DNA of 64,000 nt from Coenobita brevimanus (lineage: Eukaryota > Arthropoda > Malacostraca > Decapoda > Coenobitidae), in NCBI GenBank assembly GCA_032717465.1, contig CM064667.1, positions 344,143-408,142 on the forward strand. Direction: 5' to 3'. The notes beneath the pieces are model-generated. The model had not been told where the DNA came from. It was given only the letters and a program-made list of their open reading frames with translations, and did not search any database. A program made the translations under genes and the position numbers. This document shows, in pieces, positions 1-11,815 of the stretch (positions within the stretch are counted from its first letter, which is position 1; each line of letters starts with the position of its first letter).

Positions 1-379
1 TACCACTGACTGACCAATGGAATGCCATGCTTGTCCAGCCCAGAAACTTGTGTGAAACTTTACCCAACTACTTTTACAACCACTAGAGGACACGGAGGCC
101 CTCTCATCTTCGGGGTAACTCTAGTATTTTATTCCAGCTAATACAAGAGGCTATTATGCACCTGTGAGCTATTTATAAATGTCTGAGAGCGTTAATGCTG
201 TAAATATTAACCCTCCTATGATCGTGACAACTCTCGTACTTTCCTTTTATTAGACTCCAGACGATTTTATTCAGCTGGGATTGGGCCTTAGGAGCCTGAG
301 TGCATAAGAGAAAACCGTCGCAGAGGAAGCGTCAGGGACCGTAGCAAACAAAGTCAGAAATTATACTTAGATGTTTACC

Positions 380-935
380 ATACTCTATTCACTTTCACTT
401 TGCCTAATATTGCCATCTCCTCACCTTAAATGCTGAGCTGTAAGGATACATTAACACTAGAATATAGAACAATACTCTCTTTTCCCTAAATGGACCTAAA
501 ATTACCATCTCTCCGTCTTGAATGCTGAGTTGTAACAATAGATGAACACCAAAACATGATGCTAGTCACGAAGAAGTGCTATGTAAAGGATGTAGAGCCA
601 TACCATTGTCATTTCCCCGGAACTGGGCTACGTGAAATGAGTAAAATGACCTACACAAAGATGGAAATCTGGCCCGTGTTAGAGGAAGACCGGTATAGTC
701 ACGAAAAGGTGTTATGGAATGGATATAAAACTTCACTTTAACTTGGCCTAAAATTGCCATCTCTCCATCTTGAATGCTGAGCTGTAACAAGAGCCTGACA
801 TTAGAATATGATGCTAGTCACGAAAAAGTGCTGTTGGACATAATTATGTAGAGCCGTGTTATCGTCTTCTTCTGCTTGAAATTATGCTATGAGAAATAAG
901 CAGCAAATATAAGATCTCAGCCATGTTAAGTCTGA
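380..935 (+). mobile_element. Cluster of MITE-like elements (three overlapping copies)
   Basis: Three partial or full copies of one repeat follow each other from about 380, 470 and 731. Shared blocks are attgccatctctccatcttg, aatgctgagttgtaacaa, gatgctagtcacgaagaag and gctacgtgaaat. Copies begin near TTCACTTTAACTTGGCC and end with its inverse, the signature of a non-autonomous DNA transposon. No protein is encoded; open frames in it are incidental. Confidence 0.65.
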
Positions 936-1260
936 TAAGCTATACATACAGCTTAATGGAACGCTCTGATAAAAATTACTGCTATAAACCCATTATACAA
1001 CTCCCTAGCACCTCATACATAGCGATTTATTTTGCTTATTACACCTTGCTCTCCTATTGTGCTGTATAAATCCTTCAAATTTTTGCCATACTCTGCATAA
1101 ATAACGTACAAAAAGATGTTAACCAGCCCTATCCAAAAATAAATGGCTAAGGAAGTCTTTGGGTGACTGGTGGGAGGTGCCTGTGTGTTACCATGGCAAC
1201 TTCCCACACCACTACAGTTACATACACACATTTCCCCACCAGCAAGTTCCATTAGAGAGC

Positions 1261-1262
<2 letters not shown>

Positions 1263-1344
<82 letters not shown>
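1263..1344. repeat. (GT)n microsatellite, 82 bp
   Basis: Uninterrupted GT repeat; degenerate GT-rich sequence continues to about 1495. Confidence 0.98.
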
Positions 1345-1345
<1 letters not shown>

Positions 1346-1495
1346 AATCTTATCAGTGTGATGTGTAAGTGTGTGTAGTCATGTGTGTATATTTGACGCA
1401 CATGTGTAGTTAAGTGTAACCAGTCTTATCAGTATGACATGTGTGCGTGTGTGTATGTGACGTATATGTGTAGGTGTGTACGAGTATGTGCACAG

Positions 1496-1633
1496 GCAAG
1501 CACACGCACCCTGGCACACTCCTGCATGTCCCGTCACCAGCATAGGATTTTACAAGACGTAGTGGCAAGCACACGCACCCTGACACACTCCTGCATGTCC
1601 CGTCACCGGAATATGATGCGACAAGGGGCGTAG
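1496..1633. repeat. 69-bp tandem duplication
   Basis: gcaagcacacgcaccctg followed by cacactcctgcatgtcccg starts at 1496 and again at 1565. The first about 45 bp of the units are nearly identical and the rest diverged. Confidence 0.8.
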
Positions 1634-1742
1634 ACAGGTAAAGAGAATTATGAAAGGCAGGTTCACCTCCCCCGACCGTGCCCCGACCACGGCCTTTGAG
1701 AAGCCCGTGCCCCGACTCGTGCAGGCTGTGACGTCAAGGATA

Positions 1743-1744
<2 letters not shown>

Positions 1745-1786
<42 letters not shown>
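1745..1786. repeat. (AG)n microsatellite
   Basis: Uninterrupted AG repeat of about 42 bp. Confidence 0.98.
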
Positions 1787-1790
<4 letters not shown>

Positions 1791-2959
1791 AGAGTGACAG
1801 AAAACGACTGTGATGGTATAGCAATGTAAAGTGGCCATTTCCGTATCATTTGGTAGGTGTTTGGTGTTGCTGTGTCTCAACAGTGATTCTGTCAATATTC
1901 TCCGTTGTTTGTCTCATACTCAGCTGGCTTACAGGCACCTGTGACGTCGGATCTGTGTCTGTCTGACCCTCTATACGACATTCCTATATTCTCTGAAAAC
2001 AGACAGTTCTTCTGCAAGACATGTTTTATATCTCAAAAACATAACATTAACCTTTTCATTGTTCTGCAATGCAGTTTAGGATGCAAATAAAAGTAACCCC
2101 TATAGGCCGGGGAGCTGATATCACAGGGCAGGTAGGTGAGTGACTGGCAGGGACCCTCAGTCTGGATTATCTGTGACGTCATGCACAGACTGACACGTTA
2201 TTACTCCCCCCCCCCCGTGTGAAACTACCTTATATTCTCTTTACCTTGGGCGTAGAAGCAAGAAAACATTTTAAGTAAGTAAGTAATAAGGATTAGCACC
2301 AAGCCCAAGAGGACTATATGGCACTAAAACCGCTGCATAAAAATGACGGGTGTGCTGTGGTGGAATAAAGGTAGAGGGGAAGGAGGGGAAGACACTAAAT
2401 ATGAGGCAAGATACGGGTGTGAGATAGGAAGCGCATGAGGTGTGTGATGGAAAACACAGGGGATTCACCAAGAAGATCGGCTAAGGTAGGGGCACGTCCA
2501 AGGGAGTAAAGGAACGGCAGAGTCCGTCTGCGCACGGCGTGTAAATGTTTAACAAGAGTCACAGACGCTATCTGACAGGAGCACAGTCTTGGCTTCACGT
2601 GCAACCCTCTCTTCTTCCCTCAGACACGCCAGTTGTTACTCGTGCCCTGAGGTTGACTAACACGGAAAATCTTGCATAAGGATGAAATAAACTGCTAAAT
2701 CTGTCCTACGTTGTAGCTTTCCTGACTACGTGTATACCACAACAGCCAGTCTCTCTCATCTTCCCTCACAAATACGCCAGATGTTACATTGTGCTCTTAG
2801 GTTGTCTGAAGAAAAAAAGCTGCTTAGGGATTGAGAAGTAAAATAGGTAAATCTGTCCATGACTAATTTCCAGTATCACCTAACGTTTGTGCGAGTGGTA
2901 GAGTTTGATTAATAGTTATTAGGCATCTCTTGCTATGGCCCATTCTAGTATGTAAAATA

Positions 2960-3096
2960 TTCTCTCCTCAGTCCCTGCCTCTTCTTTACCCCCCCTCCCT
3001 CCTTTCCTCCCTCTCCCTCTTCTTCCATCTCTCACCATTTCCCCCCCCTCCCTCCTTCCTTCCTTCCTTCCTTCCCCCCTCCTCGCTCTCCCCTTC
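2960..3096. repeat. Pyrimidine-rich low-complexity tract with (CTTC)n
   Basis: Nearly pure C/T on the plus strand with ccttccttccttccttcc inside. Frames on both strands through it are artefacts. Confidence 0.9.
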
Positions 3097-3415
3097 ACGT
3101 TGCTATTTTTGACAGAGCTGCCCATCTCACTCACGCTGGTATTCGTGTCCTGTTTTCCTCTAAGCATCAAGCTGTGTTGGAATCATTCTCTCTATTGGTT
3201 CCTCGATATTTTGGCTACGAAATGCCGTCTTTGCATGTCAGTCAGTGTCCTAACAAACCCAGGGCACCTGTAATTTTAACACTATAATGCTTATCCCTTG
3301 CAATCTATGATGCAGATTATTCTCGCTGTCCCTAAGAGATTTTATTTAGAAACTTTTCGAACTGGAGTTGTTACATATAGCCTTACATATAGCCTTTTTT
3401 AACCCCTTCTATATA

Positions 3416-3520
3416 TTTTTTTTCGACATAGAAGAAGGAACTAAAGGCCAGAAGCCAGCAGGATTTACAATTAAAAAAAAAAGGAAAAGAAAAAACAAAA
3501 ATCAAGTTAAGAATGATTTC
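3416..3520 (-). repeat. Degenerate 3' tail of the same LINE family
   Basis: A T run followed by cgacatagaagaaggaac and taaaggccagaagcc matches the 3' ends of the LINE copies at 15561 and 51212 (atgcgaggaagaaggaacc, aaaggccatgagcc) with several mismatches. Similarity fades by about 3520. It is an old, severely truncated insertion or a related subfamily. Confidence 0.55.
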
Positions 3521-4164
3521 AAGAACTGTAAACTGTAAAATAAGTCATGCGTTTGAAGGGGTTAACATCATTGCCTAGACTGAGCCTCGTCTTACTACAG
3601 GGCAATTGTTTTTCCACTTTACAGGAACAACGTAAAGAGTTAGTCTTAAAAAAATGTCCTTCCCATAACACCAATATCTCCATGTTTAAGTTTGTAAGTA
3701 CGTACAGTTGCGGACATATCAAACACCCCGTCGACCAGCGAGGTGGTGTCATGCTCTCCGCATCTGGTAACACTGATTGGTATGGAACTTCACCAGGTTT
3801 CGTTTGGTCGCTGGGACGAACCGAACGCGGTGATCAGTGCCGCTGTGCAGTTATTGGTGGTGATGTATGACCAATGTTCCGTCAGAAAATATACTGATGA
3901 CACTAAGTTTATTATTGTCACACAAGACACCCTCTACATAATGGCAGTTATTATGAATGACACGGATTTCATGAGTGGTTTAGTTTCCAGTCATGAACCA
4001 TGCAACAGTTAATAATTCATCATATTTTATAGTTATTAGCTTCCCCACAGCCATCAGTGAACAGAAAATTATCGTGACGTGAACCTGACATTGGTAGACC
4101 TCTGACATCGAAGCAAGTTCACTACATACAGGAGGTGGCAGGGTGGGGGTGGGGGACCTGGGAG

Positions 4165-5226
4165 AGAGGATCAACTGGCTTACCAGCACCTCTCTTACAA
4201 TACCCAATCCCATCACGACCATGGGAAACTGTCTCAATCGATCTCTTAAACCTACCTCTCACAGAATCTGGCGCTGAGTACTTGTTCGTAGCGGTCGACC
4301 ACTTCTCCCGCTACTGTGTCCTCATGCCCCTCTCCGACAAGACCGACAAGAGCGTTGCACGTGCCCTTGTAGATCACGTAATTTGCCCGTTCAGTACCCC
4401 TCATACCATTCTTACTGACAACGGTACAGAGTTCAACAATAGCCTTCTCGATGAGATCTGTCGCCGCTTTCATATCAGTAAGTGCAATGTTGTGTCTAAC
4501 CATCCGGCTTCCAATGGCCTTGTAGAACGCCACAACCGTAAAATCTTAGAGAGCCTTAGACATCTAGGCTCCCATAGTTCGTCCTGGGATGACTGAATTC
4601 CCCAAGTGGCATCCTCAATCAATAGTTCCATCAATGCATCCATTGCTGAATCTCCCTTCTTCGTCCTCTTTGGCTTTGACAAGGACCTCCCATACTCTCT
4701 CTTATCCTCAAAGCCAGAACCCATCTACAACATGGATGATTATGTTAAACTAGAATTGGCCAACTTCCAGACAATCCACCAGTATGTCCAATCCACTTTG
4801 GCTTCCTCTCAGGAGGACATGCTGCAGCGCCAACATAAGTCCGCCTCTCCTATCACTATCAATGTAGGCGATCTTGTCTTTGCTCATTCCCATACGCGTT
4901 CCTCTAAGTTGGATGACAAATTTACAGGGCCCCACCGGGTCCTCACTCAACAAGGCAACAAATTTCACCCCCAGGACCTGTCCACTAGGGACACCAGATG
5001 GGTCCACGTCGATGACTTAAAGCGAGCACCCCGTGGCCTCGTGTTGGAAGAGTCACTTACACAACCTCCTGCCCCCTCTTCCCCTCCTCCCATCCCTCAG
5101 TCTACCTTGTCTCCCCCTATCCCTCAGTCTCCTTCCTCTCCACCTCCACCTGCTCATTCATCAATCAATCAATATCGGTCCAAACTGCGCTCTGCCCATC
5201 AACCTCTTCACGACCTCCCCCATTAA
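4165..5226 (+). pseudogene. pol: Integrase and pol C-terminus fragment (copy B)
   Basis: The segment starts inside integrase after the zinc-binding region. It keeps the DD35E triad (Asp 4240, Asp 4417, Glu 4525). TGA at 4594-4596 interrupts the frame where copy A has TGG. The frame then continues through the GPHRVL module and a Pro/Ser-rich tail to TAA at 5224. Copy B therefore shows the full pol C-terminus that copy A cuts short. An ATG at 4135 lies in unrelated flanking DNA, so it is not a real start. Confidence 0.88.
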
Positions 5227-5245
5227 CTCTACCCTGATTTTCTAG
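5222..5245 (+). promoter_or_regulatory. Candidate env splice acceptor (copy B)
   Basis: The attaac branch-like motif and ttttctAG match copy A base for base over this stretch, ending at 5245. Conservation beside a mutated start codon suggests that both copies inherited it from the active element. Confidence 0.4.
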
Positions 5246-5250
5246 GTACG

Positions 5251-6959
5251 CTGTTAGCGATCTCCCTGCTGGCAGTGCTGACCCTCCTGGGGTCTGGGTC
5301 AGGTCAGGACAATGGTGGAGTACGTCCCGGGGCCTTGGTCGGCTCGGGAGGCGAGGTAATGCTTATTGAAGACGTAGCCTCTTTGCGCTACGATCTTGCG
5401 CCCCTGGCCGAAGTAGCCATTGCCCTACCTGCCTACGCGCACCAGCTCCGCGGAATCAGGAACCATCTCACGGCCCTCATGGGGACACACAACCCGAATG
5501 AGTATCTCTATAACCTTTTCCTCCCACTCTCCTGGCAATTGCAATACATAAGTAACAGATTCACTGAGCTCTATGACACATTTTCCATTCAAACACCCGT
5601 GGGTCGTTTTCGTGTGAAACGAGGTCTCTTCGACTTCGGCGGTGAGATTCTGAGTGGCTTGTTTGGTGTTGCTACAGCCCGTGACATTTCTGGCTTCAAA
5701 TCTGATCTCACTCATTAGCTTCAGCCCTAGAATCACAACGCCGAGTCATTAAAATCCAACGCACTATGTTACAGAAGCTCACAACCCAACTCAATGAAGT
5801 CACGTCCACTCTAAACAATTTCACTGATATCTTACAATGCCACCTTTCAGTTCTCAACGTTATCTCTCAGTTCTTCTACCTCAAACTCAACATGGATAAT
5901 CTCCAACTGGCCGTTGACTCTCTCCTGTCTCAAGTCTCTACCTTGGTTCGTATCCTGGTCGATGCTATCAATGGACGTGTCACTGTCGACTTAGTACCTG
6001 TCTCAGCTCTCCGTTCTGTCCTGGAATGGGCTCACTCCACCTTCGGTCTCTCCCCAGTCCTCCCTTACTCCTCCCTTGAATATTATTATCCTGTTCTCGA
6101 AGCCACTCTTCTCACCACATACGTCGTCGTCCATATTCCTCTCCATTCTGCCATAACCTTTAACCTTTTCCACATCATTCCCTTCCCTTTCCACCTCAAC
6201 AACTCCTTGTTACAGGTACTTGTTCCTTCAGAATATTTCCTCCTCTCCCATGATCATCTTTCCGTTGCCTTCCTTTCTTCCACAGACCTCCAGCAATGTT
6301 CTTCTCTTACTCCGACCTCTCGTCTCTGTGCTGCCCACCTTTTCGCTATCTTCCCTAGCAGTGCTACACCCTGTGAGTCTGCTTTAGTTCGCAACCATTC
6401 CATCTACTCAGCCTGTTCTTTTGTCCCAGCTCCTGACCTCCCGGTCCACCATGCTCACCTCAACCATGTCCAGTACTTCTTCTTTGCTGTTTCCATCTCT
6501 GTCACAATCATGTGTCCTGGTTCTTCGGTTTGATCCGTCCCCGCTAGTGGTCTCTACAAAGCACCTGACTATTGTACCGTCAAATCAGAGTTCGTCATCA
6601 CTTACACAACCCGCTATCACCAAGCTGTCCGTAATCACTCCTATGACATCTTTCAACCACTCGACATGCCTTCAACCCTACCATCTGCCAACATTACCAT
6701 CACCTCCCCTCACTTGCGCATGCTCACCTTCCTCAATGACAGTGATTTCATTATGGATCAATTTTCTCTGGCCTTCAGCCGTTCATGGGTTCATCCAACA
6801 GTTGTGTTTCCCCCTGTGGTTCTCGCTTTCATGGGTTTTCTACTCATCATATGTGCAGTGCATTGTTGTGTCAGAAAAATGGAACGTCGACTCCAGGAAA
6901 TCAGAGTCGCTACAGGCATAGTACGCCCTAAACACGACGTAGAAACTCCCCGTACTTAG
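5251..6959 (+). pseudogene. env: Envelope F-like fusion protein gene, degraded (copy B)
   Basis: The expected start codon is CTG (5251), where copy A has ATG. After a hydrophobic leader the frame runs to about 5715 and contains RVKR (5611-5622), a furin-type motif. This is followed by GLFDFGGEILSGLFG, which resembles the fusion peptide of errantivirus Env and baculovirus F proteins. A frame change near 5706-5718 and a stop at 5716 separate this from the next part, where a Leu-rich segment (about 5766-5830) could form a heptad coiled coil. A second stop lies at 6531-6533. The C-terminal part (to TAG, 6957-6959) has sequons, a membrane anchor (about 6800-6870) and a basic tail. Family assignment rests on the cleavage/fusion-peptide pattern and topology, not on a search. 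Confidence 0.82.
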
Positions 6960-7373
6960 TGCCCTCGCATTGAGTGACTACCAATGCCATCTGACAATTA
7001 CCCAAACTGTGAACAGACCTTTGCCTACTAGAAAATGATGGTATTTCTTTAATGCATTACTGAGTGCCAGTGTATCCTACAGAAAATACAAAAAAAAAAA
7101 AAAATGAAGGAAGAACAACATAGAACTCTCATATCTACTCCTTATCATGTATCAAACTATTATTGTGTAATTCCCATTATGTCTTATTCCTTGTATATCT
7201 TATATGTATATATCCTTCTAATTCCCTCCCTTCAACATGGCCATGTCTCCCCTACTGCCCCTGTATCATACTTATCCCTTGTACCAACCTCCCGGTCCTG
7301 CCTTACTACTATAATCAAACACCTTTTAACTCCTGGTGTCAGGAGACACCGTCTCAGCTACCTGGGGGAGTAG
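6960..7373 (+). other. 3' untranslated region and purine tract of copy B
   Basis: Collinear with 23947-24406 in copy A. It holds an A-run at 7088-7103, the same GGTGTC-agga-GACACC hairpin (7336-7351) and a GGGGGAG tract (7364-7370) just before the LTR. A segment present in copy A near 24175-24215 is missing here. Confidence 0.6.
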
Positions 7374-7585
7374 TGTACCCCCTCCACAATATGTCCCCCC
7401 CCCCAATACATACATGCCCCCACTAAACTTGCTAGGTCAGCACGCTTTCCCACGCCTGAAGACGGCGTTATTGCATCAGTTGATAGCAGGCAGCCTAGTC
7501 GGGGAGACTATTTTATTGTGAGCTTGTAATAAACTCCTTATCTAGCTGTTTGTACACGGAGTTTCTATCTCCAAAGTATTGCAAG

Positions 7586-7590
<5 letters not shown>
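7374..7590 (+). repeat. 3' LTR of copy B (217 bp variant)
   Basis: It begins TGTACCCC and ends GTTACA like the copy A LTRs, with AATAAA at 7528-7533. It lacks about 20 bp after caatatgtc that both copy A LTRs carry. A long TG microsatellite starts at the next base. Confidence 0.92.

Positions 7591-7659
<69 letters not shown>
7591..7659. repeat. (TG)n microsatellite abutting copy B LTR
   Basis: TG repeat with one C interruption, beginning at the base after the LTR terminus. The element probably inserted into or next to a TG tract. Confidence 0.97.
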
Positions 7660-7660
<1 letters not shown>

Positions 7661-7917
7661 TACCGTATCTTCCAGTCAATCAGTCAGTCTATCTACCTAT
7701 ATATCTATTCACACTAGATGTATGTTGCCATGCTAGGGTCCCAAGGACGAACTCTAGTATGATCCCTGTCGTGCAAATATACAGTTGATTCTTTGCTATG
7801 CGCTAACCTTAGGTTTTACAGCCACTCTGTTCTACACGATCCCTTCACTGGGAGACATAAGGTGCAAGTTATTCCTTTGTCATATAAAGGAAACTTACAC
7901 TTCTTTCTTGTTGCTTG

Positions 7918-8165
7918 TCCCTGCTTACCAACCTCCCACCTACTCTACCTCCTTATTACCTATACACCTGCTTTATTGCATACTTACTTCTCTGCCTACT
8001 TATCTCCCTACCTACGTCCCTGCCACCAACCCGACTCCCAATCTACTTCACTGCCTACCTGCCTCCCTACTTTCCTCCACCCTAACTGCCAACCTACCTC
8101 CCTTACTCCCTCCCTAACCACTTCCCTGCCTATCTCCTTATATCCATAACTACCTACTTCACTAG
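7918..8165. repeat. Degenerate (CTAC/CTCC) low-complexity tract
   Basis: Imperfect pyrimidine tetranucleotide-like repeat (ctacctgcctccctac and similar). Confidence 0.75.
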
Positions 8166-10600
8166 CTATGTCACGGGGTTTTTAAAATATCACGGTGTTT
8201 TTAAAATAAATGCTAAGTATTATTTAATTGATAATAATATTCAATAATATTAAAGAGCAGGGACAATGATTGTCTTGCTAAATCGAGCAACGATTCTCTA
8301 AGAACGAGAATTTATAAACTTTCTCAACAGTACACAGCAGAGACTAATTACTCACAATTGCTGAATTACTGTACTGTTAGCCTCTGGAGAAAGTTACTTC
8401 ACCCCTGACAATAAATAACTAATACTAATAATAATAACAGGTCCTTGCTGATGCTTAACTCCTAGGTGGCACAACGGATTTTAAGTTAATACAACAAGAC
8501 TGGTCTAAGTACCAGTTATGAATAGTAAAACGTCTATGCAAGCTAGGAGTTATGTAGGAGATAAGCTTAATTATGGAGAAATGAAACAAGAGTTTACTTT
8601 ACATTAAGCTCAAGAAAAAGAACTGATAAATTTATTGATTACAAAAAATAAATTTAACGTTACAATTCAAAATCAAATCAATGAGACCGCACTCACTCAC
8701 TCACACAAAAGCTAAATACTTACGCCTAGGAAAAACACCTTAACTAAGCTCTTAAAACTAGGATTATACAAAAAGGAAATACCGGTCGATGAATACTGTG
8801 TATCACCCGGGGGGTGGGAGTACTGGGCAACTGTACTAGTGGAGCTTGGGTGCTAGCTGACCTCTCACACTTCTTGAGCACAGGACCTCTCTCCGTCACA
8901 ACAAACACTCGACTGACCAAGTCGTGGGAACAAAGGGGGAGCAGTAGGCCGCATTTTCTAACGGTCGAGGCAAGCAGGGGCGAACAATAAAGAAACAATA
9001 GTATCGCTCAGTACAGCACTTAGTGACGTGCATTAAATCGGTCACTTTTGAAAACAGTGACGAATGTTTTGAAAAGTATACCCCGAAATGGAAAGAGAAA
9101 TGGTTAACTGAGCGATACACAGTGAGTTTTCCACTAATAGTTCGTGGCTTCTCACAAAAGGGAAATGTCGCGAATTTGATTCGTGACAGGCTACCTCCAC
9201 CGCCTAATGAGGTAGTGGCACAGGTCCATATATGAGGTCTTATGCAATTTGATAATTTCCAGTAGTTTGTATTAAAATTGTGATTATCGCATAAATTACT
9301 GGATTTTTAACATCCTGCCCACAAGTACCAGTGTTATACCAAGGCTCCTGTTATTAAGAACTTTGCTATATGGCCCTGAATCCTTTTTTCTTCTCACTGA
9401 TCTTGGAGTTGATCTGATTGTGTCGACCACTTCCACAAAGGCACACTGATAGGCAGAGAGGATAAATTTAACACCTCAGTCGTCAAAAATGGCCCATAAA
9501 TGTGGCCTCTAGAGAGCAAACGAACTGACGGAAAACTCTCATCCCGGCTCAGCTGCGCAAGGTCGTCTTCTTTGGCTCTGAGACTATAATGCTTTAACAC
9601 TGCGTTTTCTCTTGTTGTACCTCAGTTTTCCACCCTCTCTACTGTTCACCTTCAACCTCTCTTCATCACCTACCTTTTTATTGTAATTCTGCGTCTCTTT
9701 TATTCTTACTCTCTCTTCTGATTCGTTCCTCTCTCAATGATTCTCCTTCACTTCTGCCACTAATTTCGTCTTCTATGTGGTATGAAGGAAAGGTTAGGGA
9801 AAGTTGAACGAGGAGTGACAAGGCAGAAGGGAATTTCAGGGAAGGCAGGAAGGACATGTGAGAAGCTTACGAGTGGATGGAGGGAAGGACAGAGAGGAAA
9901 TGAGAAGATTCTGAGAGGCAAGGGTAAGTGAGAAGAGAAAATATGAGAGGTTAGAAGATGAGGAAAGAAGACTGATAAGTGAGGAGAGAGTGTTATGAGG
10001 AAAAGATGAGACGAGGGTGTGGGTGGAGGAAATGGGATGAAGAGCTGGTTAGGGATATGAGATTTTATGACGTAAAAAGTGTGGGTAAAAAAAAGTCGGG
10101 TAACAAGAAATCTGGAGTGTAATTACGTAGAAGAGTTGTAGAAGACGGAAAGATTACTAGAAATTGAGTGGAAAGAGAAAAAGAAAGGGGGAGAGAGGAT
10201 ATAATAGGAAGATGATGGTACATATAGATGTGATAACGAGTAGGGGAAAAAAATATGATAACCGTCCTTCGACAAACTTTGCTGTATTTATTTATTTATT
10301 TATTTTATTTTTTTGCCACCGGGATTATCACTGACGCCACCAAACACTGTACCATTAAATGAAACGACCACAAAGAGATACCCTCAAATCTTGGCGTATC
10401 TATTGTACACTTGCCAAGCTAACTGGTGTACACGCCTTTTAAACCCGTTTCTGATGTGAGGCTGATATTTTTCTGCAATCCAGTTTTGTCACATTTTTGG
10501 CTTAGGCATGATATACAGTACACCAAAATACCTGAAAAAAAAAAAAAAATCAGAGAAGAGTGCTTTCCTATACTCGTTTTTAGACAGTAACAAAGTGTGA
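8166..10600. other. Unassigned AT-rich region
   Basis: The segment from about 8169 starts tgtcacggggtttttaaaat and is AT-rich to about 8760. TGTCACGG is a common LTR start, but no CA-terminated end, duplication or second copy was found. From about 9780 to 10200 the sequence is purine-rich. No gene is supported. Confidence 0.5.
9001..9119. repeat. 12-bp inverted repeat spanning about 95 bp
   Basis: GTATCGCTCAGT at 9001-9012 and its perfect inverse ACTGAGCGATAC at 9108-9119. A 70-codon plus frame (9023-9235) overlaps it but shows no recognisable domain. Confidence 0.4.
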
Positions 10601-10757
10601 TTAATAATGGAGGAGTAACAATGGAAGAGAAACAATGTGAGTAATAAAGGGTACGAGAGGGTAACAAAGGGAGAGTAACAAAGTGTGAGTAATAAAGGGA
10701 GACTAACAAAAGTGTGAGTAATAAAGGGAGAGCAACAAAGGCAAAGTAACAAAGAAG
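10601..10757. repeat. A/G-rich minisatellite, about 30-bp period
   Basis: gagtaacaaagtgtgagtaa and taaagggaga recur four to five times with small changes. Minus-strand frames through it are repetitive Leu/Thr/Ser/Tyr peptide and are not considered genes. Confidence 0.75.
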
Positions 10758-11595
10758 TATGAACAGGCTGCCCTCCTGGTGTGGACCATATACAGGGGCG
10801 AGGACAGACTTGAGTGCGACTTTTATATGGTATACTAACTATCTAAGCGAACTAAGCTGACGCGCGACATATATACGGGTAGGTTGGGAAGAGGTCCCTT
10901 CTATGACTACACTCACTGACAATCAAGCCCCCAGTAAGGCCGCCTGGCATCTGCGTCTCACCCTTAATAACCGTGGTTTTAATTATCTCTGGATGTGGAG
11001 ATAAGCGAAGGGGTGTTGGGGTTTGCAGGAGGGTAATTAATGGCCCTAATGACGGTGCCGGCGCTTCACTGCCCCAATAAGTTACCGGTACAGCCACAAT
11101 TAGCTGATATAGAGCGGGTCAGCGGACGAATTTACGAGCGTGTGCTGTGTGAGGTTCCGGTATTAGCTGTAAAAATGACCTTGTGTGGACGCTGGGTGTT
11201 GTCCACTACTGACGGCCGTATTTTTAGTGTCATAGCAGGCTTCGTAACACCTCCTCCTCAGCGATTTAACTTGCGTATTGCACCTGAACCTTCTCCTGTA
11301 TGCTATTTATATCCTGATACCGACATAGTATGCATCAACACACACCATACAAGATGATACTGAGGAGTAGGTTAAGGTTCAGAATAAACTACTAAGAAAA
11401 ATGTGTTACGAAATGTACACAGCCATTCACAATAAGGCTGTGAACATGAGGGCCGAAGCCTTGGTGCTCTGGTGGAGGGTGCTGCGCTACCCGGTAACTA
11501 TTCCACACACCAAAATATTATCACAGCCGAGACGCATATATAAAAGGGGTACCGGTATGACTTTACGCCCTTGCATAGATTATTACGTACTGGGA

Positions 11596-11815
11596 CTCTA
11601 CTCTTTTTATATAACCTGGTCTAAAATTGCCATCTCTCCATCTTCAATGCCAAGCTGTAGCTGTAGATTACCCCCAAAATATGATGCTAGTCACGGAAAA
11701 CTGCTGTGGAATGGATGTAAAAGTCACAGCCCTGCCTTTTTCCGCCACTGAGCTACGTGAAACAGCCTGCAACAGAATGAAAATTTGGGCCAAGTTAAGG
11801 TGGAATTACTATAGT
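11596..11815 (+). mobile_element. MITE-like element
   Basis: Same family as 380-935. The left end reads ataacctggtctaaaattgcc and the right end gggccaagttaaggtgga, which are imperfect inverses. The interior contains atgatgctagtcacgg and cactgagctacgtgaaac. About 220 bp, noncoding. Confidence 0.7.

Larger units (their letters stand above)
936..4164. other. Gene-free flank left of copy B
   Basis: Holds the listed microsatellites, the 69-bp duplication and the LINE tail relic. A 107-codon plus frame at 3547-3870 has no recognisable domain. Nothing else is supported. Confidence 0.6.
4165..7590 (+). mobile_element. 5'-truncated copy B of the same env-bearing Ty3/gypsy element
   Basis: Homology to copy A begins abruptly at about 4165 (ggatcaac.ggcttacc, matching about 21461) and runs through integrase, pol tail, env, 3' untranslated region and 3' LTR. 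No gag, protease, RT or 5' LTR is present upstream; 3520-4164 shows no similarity to copy A. No target-site duplication can be defined because the left end is lost, and the right end abuts a TG microsatellite. This copy keeps the env middle region that copy A lacks and differs from A by scattered substitutions, a 21-bp indel early in env, and a deletion of about 20 bp in the LTR. Confidence 0.93.

Noticed and set aside
4135..4164. ATG at 4135 as the start of an independent integrase gene
   Set aside because: The first ten codons come from unrelated flanking DNA; homology to copy A begins only at about 4165.
6421..6921. Additional gene overlapping env in another frame
   Set aside because: It is out of frame with the conserved env features, is Ser/Thr-rich, and equivalent shadow frames exist in copy A.
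8169..8760. Solo LTR beginning tgtcacgg
   Set aside because: No matching terminus, target duplication or second copy could be found in the window.
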